Positions 36,730 through 45,515 of a stretch of 64,000 bases of DNA are shown here, one piece after another; position 1 is the first letter of the stretch; the number at the start of each line of letters is the position of its first letter. Made by a program: the position numbers and the translations under genes. The DNA comes from VXYL01 sp965200375 (GTDB lineage: Bacteria > Pseudomonadota > Gammaproteobacteria > Pseudomonadales > Azotimanducaceae). The DNA lies in NCBI GenBank assembly GCA_965200375.1, contig OZ241353.1, positions 1,302,001 to 1,366,000 of the forward strand, read 5' to 3'. The notes beneath the pieces are model-generated. The model searched no databases and was not told the origin of the DNA. It saw nothing but the letters and a program-made list of their open reading frames with translations.

Positions 36730-37581
36730 CTAAGGCACGAAGGCGTCGCGGCCGTGGCGGTAGTTCATGAAGCTCTGGGCGGGGTTGCGGTTCACCAGGA
36801 AGCGCTTGAACATCGGGTGCTTCAAGCTCCGCACCTCGTGTTCGATTTCCGCGAGCTGCTCGCCGCTGGCCGGATCGACGATGGCCTGGAAGCGGTACTG
36901 GTGCTGGTCGGATTCCTCGGTGACGAGTCCACGCTCCGCCAACGCCTTGTGCGGGGCCGAGAAGTTGCTCACGTAGATGGCCAGGTGGTGGCCGTCGTAG
37001 GCCGGAATCTCCGCCGCCGTCTCCTGGAAGATCAGCCGCTGGCTGCCGCCCATGGACACTTCGGCGCGGGCGGCGCCGTTGACTTCCACCCGCGCCGGCG
37101 TCGCCAGCACTTCGTTGTAGAAGCGGGCGATGCCGTCCGCGGCGCCCGGGGGCACGTCCACCACGGCAAAGGGGATGCCGAGGCTCATGTCGAAGCCCGG
37201 GCCGAAGGCGCGGATGTCGTTGCCCCAGGGGCAGCGCAGGGCGATGTGGCTCTCCTCTTCCTCGCGGCTGAAGGCGGTGCCTTGCATCGGGCGGTCGATG
37301 AAATCCAGGCGGCGCTTCAGGCCTTCCAGGTCCGGCACCACCACGCCGATGTGGCCACGGAACCTCTGCGCCTCGCGCTTCGGCAGGTGGAACTGCTGTT
37401 CGCCCACGTTGATCCACATGTTGAAGGTGCCGAAGTCGATGTACGGATCCCGCGTGAAGCCGAGCCCGGTCACGTAGAACAGGGCGGCGAGCTGCTGATC
37501 GGGCACGGTGAGGTTGATGTGCTCCATGTTGAGGACGTTGCCGAAGTCCTCCTCCGAGCGGTCGAAGCGACGGTCTGCCAT
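36730..37581 (-). CDS. VOC-superfamily protein (glyoxalase/extradiol dioxygenase-like)
   Basis: This 283-residue protein has two VOC modules. The first starts NMEHINLTVPDQQLAALFYV and the second includes GHHLAIYVSNFSAPHKAL. Candidate metal ligands are His in MEHINL, His in GHHLAIYV and Glu near the ends of the modules (for example EIEHEVRSL). The start is the ATG at 37581 behind a perfect AGGAGG five bases away, the strongest ribosome site in this region. It is first in an operon with MoxR-type AAA+ and VWA genes (11-bp gap, then overlap). The substrate is unknown; ring cleavage or a similar metal-dependent C-C chemistry is suggested. The 176 bp upstream should hold the operon promoter. Confidence 0.75.
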   Translation of the reverse strand: MADRRFDRSEEDFGNVLNMEHINLTVPDQQLAALFYVTGLGFTRDPYIDFGTFNMWINVGEQQFHLPKREAQRFRGHIGVVVPDLEGLKRRLDFIDRPMQGTAFSREEEESHIALRCPWGNDIRAFGPGFDMSLGIPFAVVDVPPGAADGIARFYNEVLATPARVEVNGAARAEVSMGGSQRLIFQETAAEIPAYDGHHLAIYVSNFSAPHKALAERGLVTEESDQHQYRFQAIVDPASGEQLAEIEHEVRSLKHPMFKRFLVNRNPAQSFMNYRHGRDAFVP

Positions 37582-37757
37582 GTTTCCTCCTGTGAGGATG
37601 GCCATGCCGGGTACTTGAGGCATGGCGTACGACAAGCGGCGATAGTACGCGAACGGCGAGCGAAGACGCGCCATCGGCGGCTCTCGATGCTCTCGATATC
37701 GATCTGGAAGCGCTTGGCGAGAAACCGCCACTCGACGAGGCGGTGGCGTCGAGTGGC

Positions 37758-38564
37758 CTATCGCACATTCGGCGGCAAACGCCCGTATTCCCTGTGCCAC
37801 TCGGTGCGCATGCGCTCGCAGCGCAAGGATCTGGATTGCGCGGACATCGTCAGTGCCCGCTCGACGACCCTGTGCAAGTCGCGGCTGCACTCCCACCTGT
37901 TCAACAGCCGGCCGGAGGTGCGCGGCATGTTCGCACCGACAAGCACCGTGCGGAGCCCGTCCAGGGCGGAAAACGCATCGTCCACCGGCCACGCGCCGAC
38001 GTCGTCTGGACAGACGCACGCCAACGCCGTCGCCAGCATCTCCTCGCCCAGTTCGCCGCCGGAGTAGGCTTCCATGAGCGCGTCGTCCAAAGTCACCACG
38101 AAGCGCGCGTTCCTGCCCAGGCCCTGGGCCAGCACATTGTTCACTTCGTAGTGGTCGATGCTTCTGAAGTCGCCCGTCACCAGCACGTCGGTGTTCAGAA
38201 CAACCCCCTCGGAGATGACGATGGCATCGCTGTTCGTCGTTATCTCGTCCGGAGCCGAGCGCGGAAAGCATGCCTGGGTGAAGAGACGCCGAATTTCCGA
38301 CGCCTTCCTTGCCTGCTCGGCATCAAGACCCGCCCAACGAAACGGCGCTTCGGCGGTTTCTCGCATACGCAACCACGCTCGCACGCTCGACGTCGGCGAC
38401 ATCCCGGATGGCGTTGCGGTCAATTCACGCCATACCTGCGGCAGAATGAGCGTATCGAGCCCGGCACGGTCCATCCAGCAGCCAACGAACTTGCGTTGGG
38501 TGGGACGCGACAAGATGTTGGTGTCGAAGGCCGGGCCCAGACGCTCATCGCCCGCCGTGGTCAT
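37758..38564 (-). CDS. PIN-domain toxin-like nuclease with C-terminal extension
   Basis: This 268-residue protein has an N-terminal PIN fold: AFDTNILSRPTQ (first acidic residue), VWRELTATPSG (Glu), and NTDVLVTGDFRSID (later Asp), the usual acidic set of a PIN ribonuclease. Classical VapC toxins have ~140 residues; here ~130 further residues of no recognised domain follow. The start is the ATG at 38564, 20 bp inside the upstream small gene, the typical antitoxin-toxin overlap. It probably cleaves RNA when its partner is lost. Confidence 0.65.
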   Translation of the reverse strand: MTTAGDERLGPAFDTNILSRPTQRKFVGCWMDRAGLDTLILPQVWRELTATPSGMSPTSSVRAWLRMRETAEAPFRWAGLDAEQARKASEIRRLFTQACFPRSAPDEITTNSDAIVISEGVVLNTDVLVTGDFRSIDHYEVNNVLAQGLGRNARFVVTLDDALMEAYSGGELGEEMLATALACVCPDDVGAWPVDDAFSALDGLRTVLVGANMPRTSGRLLNRWECSRDLHRVVERALTMSAQSRSLRCERMRTEWHREYGRLPPNVR

Positions 38565-38811
38565 CCTGCACGTCCAAACGGCGTATCGACCCGGCGTCCA
38601 CCGTGCTGCCGCGCTCGACCTGCTTGCGCCTGAGCCTGCGCTCCCAATCGCTGATCTCCAGGACGTCCGAACCGGGTTCGACGGCTTGGATGTCGAACTC
38701 CCACGGCGGAATGTCGCTGGACAGCACCGCCGCCGCCAAGCCGCGCACCTGTGGTTCTGTCGGGTGGGTGATGGCCATGCATCCGCCGTAGCGAAACCAT
38801 CCGATGACCAT
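38545..38811 (-). CDS. small putative antitoxin paired with the PIN toxin
   Basis: This protein has 88 residues from the ATG at 38811, or 77 from the ATG at 38778 (MAITHPTEPQVRGLAAAVLS). It is acidic in the middle and charged at the C-terminus (WERRLRRKQVERGS), the size and layout of a type II antitoxin. I do not recognise a named DNA-binding fold. Its gene overlaps the PIN toxin by 20 bp, which is the main evidence for the role. Confidence 0.55.
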   Translation of the reverse strand: MVIGWFRYGGCMAITHPTEPQVRGLAAAVLSSDIPPWEFDIQAVEPGSDVLEISDWERRLRRKQVERGSTVDAGSIRRLDVQDDHGGR

Positions 38812-39143
38812 ACCGCACAGGTTGGTCGATTTGCCAGAGCATCGACCATGTAGACCATGTGGCGCCAACTCGACGTTGCCGCTAGAACTGCGCCGCAGAC
38901 TGCGGGGCCAAGCCCAAGCGGCAAGAGGCGGCTTGTCGCGATGTCGATTCGCCGCGCCGGAGGCGAAGGCGCGCAACGCGCCCAAACGATGCTGGCCGAG
39001 ACCCAGCCTCGGCGGCCATTACGGTATGCTGAAGTCGCTGCGGACGTGATTGTCCTTGGTGTCGTAGCTCGGACCTGCTCCGATGAAGCGGCTTCACAAG
39101 CAGTTCGCCCGCCCGTGGTCGAACCACGACGAGGACATCTTCG
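38812..39143. other. gene-poor stretch with one copy of the 65-bp repeat
   Basis: No gene is supported here. It must hold the promoter of the antitoxin-toxin pair (leftward) and of the methyltransferase (rightward). It contains the left 65-bp repeat at 38905-38969. A small frame beginning at 39083 (MKRLHKQFARPW) is open on the plus strand but overlaps the methyltransferase in another frame and is not supported. Confidence 0.5.
38905..38969. repeat. 65-bp direct repeat, left copy
   Basis: Matches 41828-41892 with one mismatch (A at 38961, C at 41884), offset 2,923 bp. It contains an imperfect hairpin: CAAGC and GCTTG arms around GGCAAGAGGCG. The two copies bracket the methyltransferase and endonuclease genes, so they are candidate ends of a transferred unit or copies of a dispersed REP-like element. 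Confidence 0.85.
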
Positions 39144-40793
39144 GTGCTGCCAAGATGCGGCTTAGCAACTTCCACCGAATCGGAGTTCGCCGCCCTAGCG
39201 GCGGCTCTGGCAGCCCCGCGCCAGTCTCTGGTCGACACGGATGGCGTCGCGGCTCGGTGCCGACGAAAGCCCGCCGGCGCGGCGGAGGCTCGCCTCTTCC
39301 CAACCGACCTCGGGCCGATCGCGACTGCCATCGCCGATGGTCGCGACCCGCTTGGCGATGCGCTCTGCGCCCTGCGCACGGCTGCCGACAGACGGCGACG
39401 TGGCACCATCTACACGCCACGCGCCATTGTCGAGGCGATGGTCGACTGGGCTGCGGCGCAACCTGCGCCCGTGCGCATCGTCGACGCCGGCGCCGGCTCT
39501 GGTCGCTTTCTGCTCGCGGTGGCTGGCAAGTTCCCTAATGCCCAGTTGGTGGCTGCAGAGTGCGACCCGCTGGCGGTGCTTGCTCTGCGCGCCAACGCCA
39601 AGATCGCCGGCTTCGCGCAGCGGCTGCAGATCCACGTAGGCGACTATCGGCAGTTGGTGCTTCCAGCCGTGGACGGGCCGACGCTGTTTCTCGGCAATCC
39701 GCCCTATGTGCGCCACCATGACATTCCCGCGACGTGGAAGGACTGGCTGACGACAACCGCCGCCCAGTGGGGCATAGCGGCCAGTCGGCTGGCTGGGCTG
39801 CATGTCCACTTTCTCTTTCAAACATGCCGCTTGGCGCGTCCAGGGGATTGGGGCACGCTGATCACCGCAGCCGAGTGGCTGGACGTCAACTACGGCGCAG
39901 CCATGCGTTCGGCCTTTGTCGATGTCCTTGGCGGCACGTCGCTGGATGTTGTTGCACCGACCGCACTGCCCTTCCCGAACGCGGCCACGACTGCGGCGAT
40001 CATCCGTTTCCGCGTTGGCCAGCGCAGCCCGGCGATGCGGTTCCGCGCAGTTGCGAGCCTTGCGGAGATCGGCGCGCGCCAGGTTGGTCGCACCGTGCCA
40101 CGCAGCGCCGTCCGCAGTGCTCGGCGCTGGTCGCCCTTCCTGCGACCGCCGGCCGCACCGGCACCGTGCGGCCACGTTCAGCTTGGCGAACTGTGCAGAG
40201 TACACCGCGGGCAGGTGACGGGCCACAACGCGGTATGGATAGCGGGCGGCTACCATGGCCCTCTGCCGGCCGCGAACCTGGTGCCCACCGTCACCAAGGC
40301 CAAAGAACTCCTTGCGGCTGGCCAGCGACTCCGGAACTCCGATTCGCTGCGCCGAGTGATCGACTTGCCGGTAGATCTCGACGAACTCGATGGCGAGGCG
40401 CGACGGCAAGTGGCAGCATTCCTGCGCTGGGCCAAAGGAATGTCGGCGGACGCCTCCTACATCGCCCGCCACCGCCGGGCGTGGTGGGCCGTGCAGTTGC
40501 GCGAGCCGGCGCCAATCCTGTGTACCTACATGGCGCGCCGCCCGCCAGCGTTCGTCGCGAATGTTTGTGACGCCTGCCATCTCAATGTCGCCCACGGCCT
40601 CTATCCGCGAGATCCGCTCCCGGCCAAAACGCTCGACGCGCTGGCAGCGTGGCTGAGGAGCAACGTCCAAACAACCAGTGGACGCACCTACGCCGGCGGA
40701 TTGACGAAGTTCGAGCCCAAGGAGGTGGAGCGAATTCGAGTGCCGCCACCGGAGGAATTGCGTGACCAAGCCGCGGATTTGGACAGCGGCTGA
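39144..40793 (+). CDS. N6-adenine DNA methyltransferase (XamI-like R-M system)
   Basis: This 549-residue protein has a class I SAM-binding fold. GTIYTPRAIVEAMVDWA is the usual lead-in, motif I is VDAGAGSGRFLLAVA, and the catalytic motif IV is GNPPYVRHHD, an NPPY typical of N6-adenine methylases. The rest (~300 residues) is probably the target-recognition region. The start is the GTG at 39144, the only start in frame near the expected N-terminus, with no clear ribosome site. It overlaps the endonuclease gene by 32 bp. Because the endonuclease resembles XamI (an isoschizomer of SalI, GTCGAC), the methylase may modify that site; this is inference. Confidence 0.82.
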   Translation: MLPRCGLATSTESEFAALAAALAAPRQSLVDTDGVAARCRRKPAGAAEARLFPTDLGPIATAIADGRDPLGDALCALRTAADRRRRGTIYTPRAIVEAMVDWAAAQPAPVRIVDAGAGSGRFLLAVAGKFPNAQLVAAECDPLAVLALRANAKIAGFAQRLQIHVGDYRQLVLPAVDGPTLFLGNPPYVRHHDIPATWKDWLTTTAAQWGIAASRLAGLHVHFLFQTCRLARPGDWGTLITAAEWLDVNYGAAMRSAFVDVLGGTSLDVVAPTALPFPNAATTAAIIRFRVGQRSPAMRFRAVASLAEIGARQVGRTVPRSAVRSARRWSPFLRPPAAPAPCGHVQLGELCRVHRGQVTGHNAVWIAGGYHGPLPAANLVPTVTKAKELLAAGQRLRNSDSLRRVIDLPVDLDELDGEARRQVAAFLRWAKGMSADASYIARHRRAWWAVQLREPAPILCTYMARRPPAFVANVCDACHLNVAHGLYPRDPLPAKTLDALAAWLRSNVQTTSGRTYAGGLTKFEPKEVERIRVPPPEELRDQAADLDSG

Positions 40794-41682
40794 ACTCGCC
40801 AGCGACGCCGAAAGGGCCAAGGCCGCCTTTCGCCGACGCCGGCTTCGTGAACCGCTGGCACTCTACTCGCGGTTCTTCAAGTCGTTTGCGCGGTCGTCGC
40901 CGACATGATCGACCGCCTGCCGAGCTTGACGAATGCGCTCGAGGCAGAGACCGTAGCCGACATCGTTGCGGACGACGATCTGCGCACCGCGTTCCGCTAT
41001 CTGGCCGCGCCACCTGTCTCCGAGGACGACCTCAAGACGCTCGCCGAGTCCAATCTTTCGGCGACGGCCCTGCGCAACGACGGCGAGCAGGCGCGGCGTG
41101 TGCGCGAAACAGTGCTCCAAGTCATGGATCCCCACCGCTTCCCTTGGCTGGCCGAAAACCGCTCGCCGACCGAGTCCGAGCGCTTGCGGGCGATCGTTTC
41201 GTCCGCTGCCCTGATTGCAACGCGCAAGGTGGAGACGGCACGTCGCTCGGCTGCCAAGGACGAGCAGGAGCGGGCCGTCAAGGACACGTTGCTGCGGGCG
41301 GGGCTCGTCGAAGCCCCGGCACGGGAGATTCCCATGCTGGACGCCGCGCCCGAGCTCCGCCGAGTTCTGTGGCGAGTGCAGCTTGGGCGGCACGCGTGCC
41401 GACCTGGTTGTTCGACTCCCCGACGGGCGCGTCGCAGCCGTGGAGTGCAAGGCATCCAACAGTGCCGTCAACTCCTACAAACGCATCAACCATGAGGCGT
41501 TGAGCAAAGCGCGCACGTGGCTGCAGGCATTCGACCACCGGCAGGTCGTACCTGTCGCCGTGATTGACGGCGTGTTCAACCCCGCCAATCTGACGGAAGC
41601 ACAGAGCGGTGGACTGACGATCATCTGGCGCCACCGGCTTTCCGACCTTGTTCAGACCTTCGGGCCGTGGCCAGCACCATAA
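40762..41682 (+). pseudogene. XamI-like restriction endonuclease, two frameshifts
   Basis: The gene starts at the GTG at 40762 behind GGAGG (six bases away) and spans ~306 codons, the right size for XamI-type enzymes. It is in three frames: VTKPRIWTAAELASDAERAKA to ~40,880; then, shifted by -1, MIDRLPSLTNALEAE through ERLRAIVSSAALIATRKV to ~41,360; then, shifted by +1, GGTRADLVVRLPDGRVAAVECK to the stop at 41682. The last segment carries D...E-C-K, a PD-(D/E)XK-type active site. Without the shifts the three parts form one continuous family-like protein. It is inactive as it stands unless the sequence has errors, leaving the methylase as an orphan. Family assignment is from memory of the family pattern. 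Confidence 0.7.
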
Positions 41683-42063
41683 TGCTGACGGCGGCTTCCT
41701 CGGCGGCAACGAAAGATGTTAGGTCAAGGTCGCAGGTGCCTCGCGGTTCGGCGTAGAAGCCGAGCGCCAAGGGCCGCCTACTGCGTGTTCGATCCCCGAG
41801 GTAGCGAACACTGCGGATCAGATCGCCGGGCCAAGCCCAAGCGGCAAGAGGCGGCTTGTCGCGATGTCGATTCGCCGCGCCGGCGGCGAAGGTATGATGC
41901 AACGCGCCCTCAACGACTCTGCGAGGCGGGCATGCGCTTGGATATGGCGTCTCCTGGCCACACGGCGGCGAAGAACGCGACGCTTGCGGAACGCCCGGAG
42001 CGGGGCGACTGCGTCGAAGGTTGCGCCCGCAGTCCGGACGCCGTTCGCGGGCGGTAGGGAACC
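41683..42063. other. intergenic stretch with the right 65-bp repeat
   Basis: No supported gene. It holds the right 65-bp repeat (41828-41892) and the leader of the ankyrin gene. Short frames on both strands have no family character. Confidence 0.5.
41828..41892. repeat. 65-bp direct repeat, right copy
   Basis: Partner of 38905-38969 with one mismatch. It lies 145 bp after the endonuclease remnant and ends 171 bp before the ankyrin gene. Confidence 0.85.
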
Positions 42064-43914
42064 ATGCCGAAGCGTCTGCCGAAGGACCACTCCATCGCCA
42101 ACATGGAACGGCTGGCCGATGCTCTTGCAGCGGACCACGCGGCTGAAAAACGCCAGGCGCGGCGGCGCGTGGAAGCCGCTGCGAACGCCTTGGACAGCGC
42201 CCTCGGCACTCCGCTTGCGAAGGAGGACGCCCGGCGGGTGGTCGCTTGGGAGCATGGCTTCGCCAGCTGGCGCCAGCTGGCCGTCTTCGCTGACCATCCT
42301 GCGGGCCACGAGGACTTCCTCCAGCTGGGCTGCATCAACTACTTCACTACGGATCGGCCGGCGAACTACCAACGCGCCCGAACGATGCTGGCCGAAGACG
42401 CCAGCCTCGGCAGCCGCGACATCTGGCATGCGTCTTGCGCGGGCGATGCCGAGGCCGTTGGCCGCTTTCTTGCCGCCGAGCCCGAGCTCGTCAACCGTCT
42501 TGGCGGCTACTTCGACTGGCCGCCGCTGCTCTACGCCTGCTACTCGCGCATCGACGCGCCGGGCATGTCCACGCTCGCCGTCGCCCGGCGTCTGCTGGAA
42601 CACGGCGCCGATCCCAACGCCCACTACATGTGGGGCGGCCAGTATCGGTTCACCGCCCTCACCGGCGCTTTCGGCGAAGGCGAAATGGGGCCCGTGAACC
42701 AGCCGCCGCACCCGCACTGGCAGGCGCTGGCGCGGCTGCTGCTGGATGCCGGCGCGGACTGCAACGACGGCCAGGCGCTCTACAACACCATGTTCACGCC
42801 GAGCAGCGACTGCCTGGAGATGCTCCTGCAGCACGGCTTGAATGCCGGGCACAAGAACAACTGGCTGCTCGAAGAGGGCGACCAGCTGATCGACAACGAC
42901 AACCAGACCCTCGGCTACCAGCTGGAGTGGGCGGCGCGCAACCACCACGTCGAACGCGCCAGGCTGCTGATCGAGAAAGGCGCCGACGTCAATAGACGGG
43001 TGGACGGTCGCAGCCTTTACGAGTGGGCGTGGCTGACCGGGCATCCGGACCTGGCGCAGCATCTTGCCGACCACGGCGCCGAGACCGTGGAACTGAACGA
43101 CGTGCAGCGTTTCGCGGGCCTGTGCATGAGCGGCGACGGCGATGCCGCACGGGCGCTGCTTCGCGCCCAGCCGGAGCTCGCCCGGCAGACCCAGACAAGC
43201 ATGCCGCAGTTGCTGCCCGATGCCGCCGCCTCCAACCGCTTGGACGCGGCACGCACGATGCTGGACCTGGGGTTCGACCCGGCGCTGCCGGACCGAACGG
43301 CGCTGCATCAAGCCGCCTTCCACGGCCATGCGGACATGGCCAAGCTGCTGATCGAGAAAGGCGCGAACCTGAGCCAGCGGGACGCGTTCTTCGCCGCGAC
43401 GCCCATGCAGTGGGCCGTCACCGCCGGGCAGAGGGAGCTCGTCGCCTTCCTGGCGACCCAGCCGATCGGCATCTTCGACGCAGCGCTGTGCGAAAACGAA
43501 GAGCGGCTGGCGACGTTGCTCGATGCCAATCCGGCGCTGCTCGAAACCACCATCGGCCGGCAGCGCCAAGGCGCCGGCCACGACGAGGACTGGCAAACGC
43601 CGCTGGCCTTCGCTGCCACGCGCCATCGCCCCCGCGCCGTCGCCTTCCTGCTGCGCCGGGGCGGACGCGCGCGACGGGAAAGGCCGGTCGCTGCTCGAAG
43701 TCGCCCGCGGGCGGGCGAGTGCCGAGGTGTTGTCGCTGCTGGAAGCAAGCCCTCGGCCGGCCAGCTCGGCCCGCTAGTGGTTCGATTCGGAATTGACATG
43801 GCAAATGGCACGTTCGTCTGTCGTCGCCTCGGCGTACGCTACTTGGATGCGCCGCCCCGCAAGGCCGCCGGCATCCCGGTCGAGCGACGAACCCGCCCGC
43901 TGGAACACACGTAA
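42064..43914 (+). CDS. ankyrin-repeat protein, C-terminus probably frameshifted
   Basis: This protein has an N-terminal helical region with VVAWEHGFASWRQLAVFADH. Ankyrin-type repeats then run through most of ~600 residues, for example LAVARRLLEHGADPNAHY, RARLLIEKGADVNRRV and TALHQAAFHGHADMAKLL. It is cytoplasmic unless exported; no signal peptide. The start is the ATG at 42064 after TAGGGAACC. Near 43,660 the ankyrin pattern jumps frame: the next repeat (GADARDGKGRSLLEVARGRA) is read in the +1 frame and would end at 43777, while the current frame runs on as Arg-rich, non-ankyrin sequence to 43914. A 2-bp loss or 1-bp gain in a GC-rich run explains this. Target unknown; such proteins mediate protein contacts. 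Confidence 0.75.
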   Translation: MPKRLPKDHSIANMERLADALAADHAAEKRQARRRVEAAANALDSALGTPLAKEDARRVVAWEHGFASWRQLAVFADHPAGHEDFLQLGCINYFTTDRPANYQRARTMLAEDASLGSRDIWHASCAGDAEAVGRFLAAEPELVNRLGGYFDWPPLLYACYSRIDAPGMSTLAVARRLLEHGADPNAHYMWGGQYRFTALTGAFGEGEMGPVNQPPHPHWQALARLLLDAGADCNDGQALYNTMFTPSSDCLEMLLQHGLNAGHKNNWLLEEGDQLIDNDNQTLGYQLEWAARNHHVERARLLIEKGADVNRRVDGRSLYEWAWLTGHPDLAQHLADHGAETVELNDVQRFAGLCMSGDGDAARALLRAQPELARQTQTSMPQLLPDAAASNRLDAARTMLDLGFDPALPDRTALHQAAFHGHADMAKLLIEKGANLSQRDAFFAATPMQWAVTAGQRELVAFLATQPIGIFDAALCENEERLATLLDANPALLETTIGRQRQGAGHDEDWQTPLAFAATRHRPRAVAFLLRRGGRARRERPVAARSRPRAGECRGVVAAGSKPSAGQLGPLVVRFGIDMANGTFVCRRLGVRYLDAPPRKAAGIPVERRTRPLEHT

Positions 43915-43959
43915 TTTCGGAAGCGGCACACTAGTGGGCCAACCCGATTGCGATGACGG

Positions 43960-45126
43960 ATGGGCTGGCACGGGTGCCGATCTGGTCGTGAACTCTTGGC
44001 CGAGCTAGCCCCGCCCGAGCGTCGGGGCAACGAAGACGCGGCCCTCGACGCCATCGCCGGCGTCCTGCCGCCGCTCCTGACGGTGCTCGAGGGGCTGGAC
44101 TGGGTGGCTCGCCACCTGCATCCGCCGGACGTGCCGGCGCTGGCAGAGGCGGTGGCAAGCCTGGGGCCGCCGTTCGAGGATGCGAGAGAGCGCTTCCGCG
44201 GCGTCGCGTTCCCGCCCCGTGCCGCGCAGCTCAAGGCATGCATCGCCGAATCCGCGAAGTACGCGGGCCGCGCCCTTGCTGGCATTGCCGAGGCGGCCGG
44301 CGAAGAACGCGGCAGAGCCGCCTACCGGGCGATGGGCCAGCGCATCCGGGCCGTCGCGGCACTCTATCCCCTAGCGCCGGCGTTGGCGCCGGTGAACAGG
44401 TACTTCGTGGATCGGGAGCGGCGCGGCGACGAGGCGCTGCTGGCGAAACTCGCTGCCGCCGACGGCGGTCGCGACAACGTGGGCGTGCTGCACCACGGGA
44501 ACGGCCGCGACCAGCGCGGCGGCTGGTCGCTGTACGTGCCAGAGAACTACGACGAGAGCAAGAGCTGCCCGCTCGTCTGCGCCCTGCATGGCGGCTCCGG
44601 CCACGGCCGCGACTTCCTGTGGACCTGGCTGGCCTCGGTGCGCACCCGGGGCGCTCTGCTGCTCAGCCCCACGGCCTTGGGGCGCACCTGGTCCCTGGAC
44701 GCGCCGGAGGCGGACGTCGCCAACATCCACGCCATGCTGGACGTCGTCGACCAGCGCTGGCACCTGGACCGTTCGCGGCTGCTGCTCACGGGCATGAGCG
44801 ACGGCGGCACGTTCTGCTACCTCGCCGGCCTCGGTGCGGGCTCGCCCTTCACCCACCTCGCGCCGGGGTCCGCCAGCTTCAGCCCCTTCCTGCTCGAAAT
44901 GGGGGACCGCGCTCGCATCGAAGGGCTGCCGATCTACCTCGTCCATGGCACCCGGGACTGGATGTTCCCGGTGGACGTCGCCCGCGCCGCGAACGCCGCC
45001 TTGAGCGCCGCCGGCGCGACGGTGCGCTATCGGGAGATTGCGGATCTCTCCCACGTCTGGGCGCGGGAGGAGAACGCCCGAATACTCGAGTGGCTGGACG
45101 GCAGTGCCAGCCCCATCCCGGAGTGA
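43960..45126 (+). CDS. alpha/beta-hydrolase (phospholipase/carboxylesterase-like)
   Basis: This ~388-residue protein has a ~190-residue helical N-terminal region of no known family, then an alpha/beta-hydrolase domain. Motifs: WSLYVPENYDESKSCPLVCA, oxyanion region ALHGGSGHGRDF, nucleophile elbow LLTGMSDGGTFCYL (Ser), acid in VHGTRDWMFP (Asp) and His in IADLSHVWA. No signal peptide is visible. The annotated start at 43960 is the first in-frame ATG; a later TTG would also serve, so the N-terminus is unsure. Substrate unknown. Confidence 0.75.
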   Translation: MGWHGCRSGRELLAELAPPERRGNEDAALDAIAGVLPPLLTVLEGLDWVARHLHPPDVPALAEAVASLGPPFEDARERFRGVAFPPRAAQLKACIAESAKYAGRALAGIAEAAGEERGRAAYRAMGQRIRAVAALYPLAPALAPVNRYFVDRERRGDEALLAKLAAADGGRDNVGVLHHGNGRDQRGGWSLYVPENYDESKSCPLVCALHGGSGHGRDFLWTWLASVRTRGALLLSPTALGRTWSLDAPEADVANIHAMLDVVDQRWHLDRSRLLLTGMSDGGTFCYLAGLGAGSPFTHLAPGSASFSPFLLEMGDRARIEGLPIYLVHGTRDWMFPVDVARAANAALSAAGATVRYREIADLSHVWAREENARILEWLDGSASPIPE

Positions 45127-45182
45127 CTTGATGGCGAGAGCGCCTAGCGGTTCGCAGCAGGTTCGCCGCTAGGACGGCACGG

Positions 45183-45515
45183 TCATCCGATCTCGACCAG
45201 CGGTTCACCCGCTGTCAGCATCTCCAGAGCGGTGCCAAACACGTCGTCGAGCAGCTCTCGAAGCCCAGCGTCGGAGGTGTTGCCGCAGGTCACCCACAAC
45301 ACCTGGGGCGGCGGGCCGAGCCGCTCCAGGAGGCTCACAAAGTCGACGTCCTTTGTCATTACGACGGCACTGGCGGACCGCGCCGCGTCGAATATCCGCT
45401 GATCCGCTGCCTCGCGCAGGCCCAAGTCGCGCACGGGAATGGCCTCGACTGCAAAGCGCGTCGACAGCCACTGCGCGATCCTCGGCGAGAGCTGGGCGTC
45501 TACCCAGACGATCAT
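45183..45515 (-). CDS. DUF5615 PIN-like toxin
   Basis: This 110-residue protein starts MIVWVDAQLSP and has the acidic residues expected of a PIN-like fold (VDAQLS, MTKDVDFVSLL). It matches the DUF5615 group that is nearly always paired with DUF433 proteins. Its ATG overlaps the stop of the DUF433 gene by 4 bp (ATGA). Predicted role: toxin-like nuclease of a type II pair. Confidence 0.8.
   Translation of the reverse strand: MIVWVDAQLSPRIAQWLSTRFAVEAIPVRDLGLREAADQRIFDAARSASAVVMTKDVDFVSLLERLGPPPQVLWVTCGNTSDAGLRELLDDVFGTALEMLTAGEPLVEIG

Noticed and set aside
39083..39538. Plus-strand frame starting MKRLHKQFARPW before the methylase
   Set aside because: It overlaps the methylase in another frame and loses coding character after about 40 residues.
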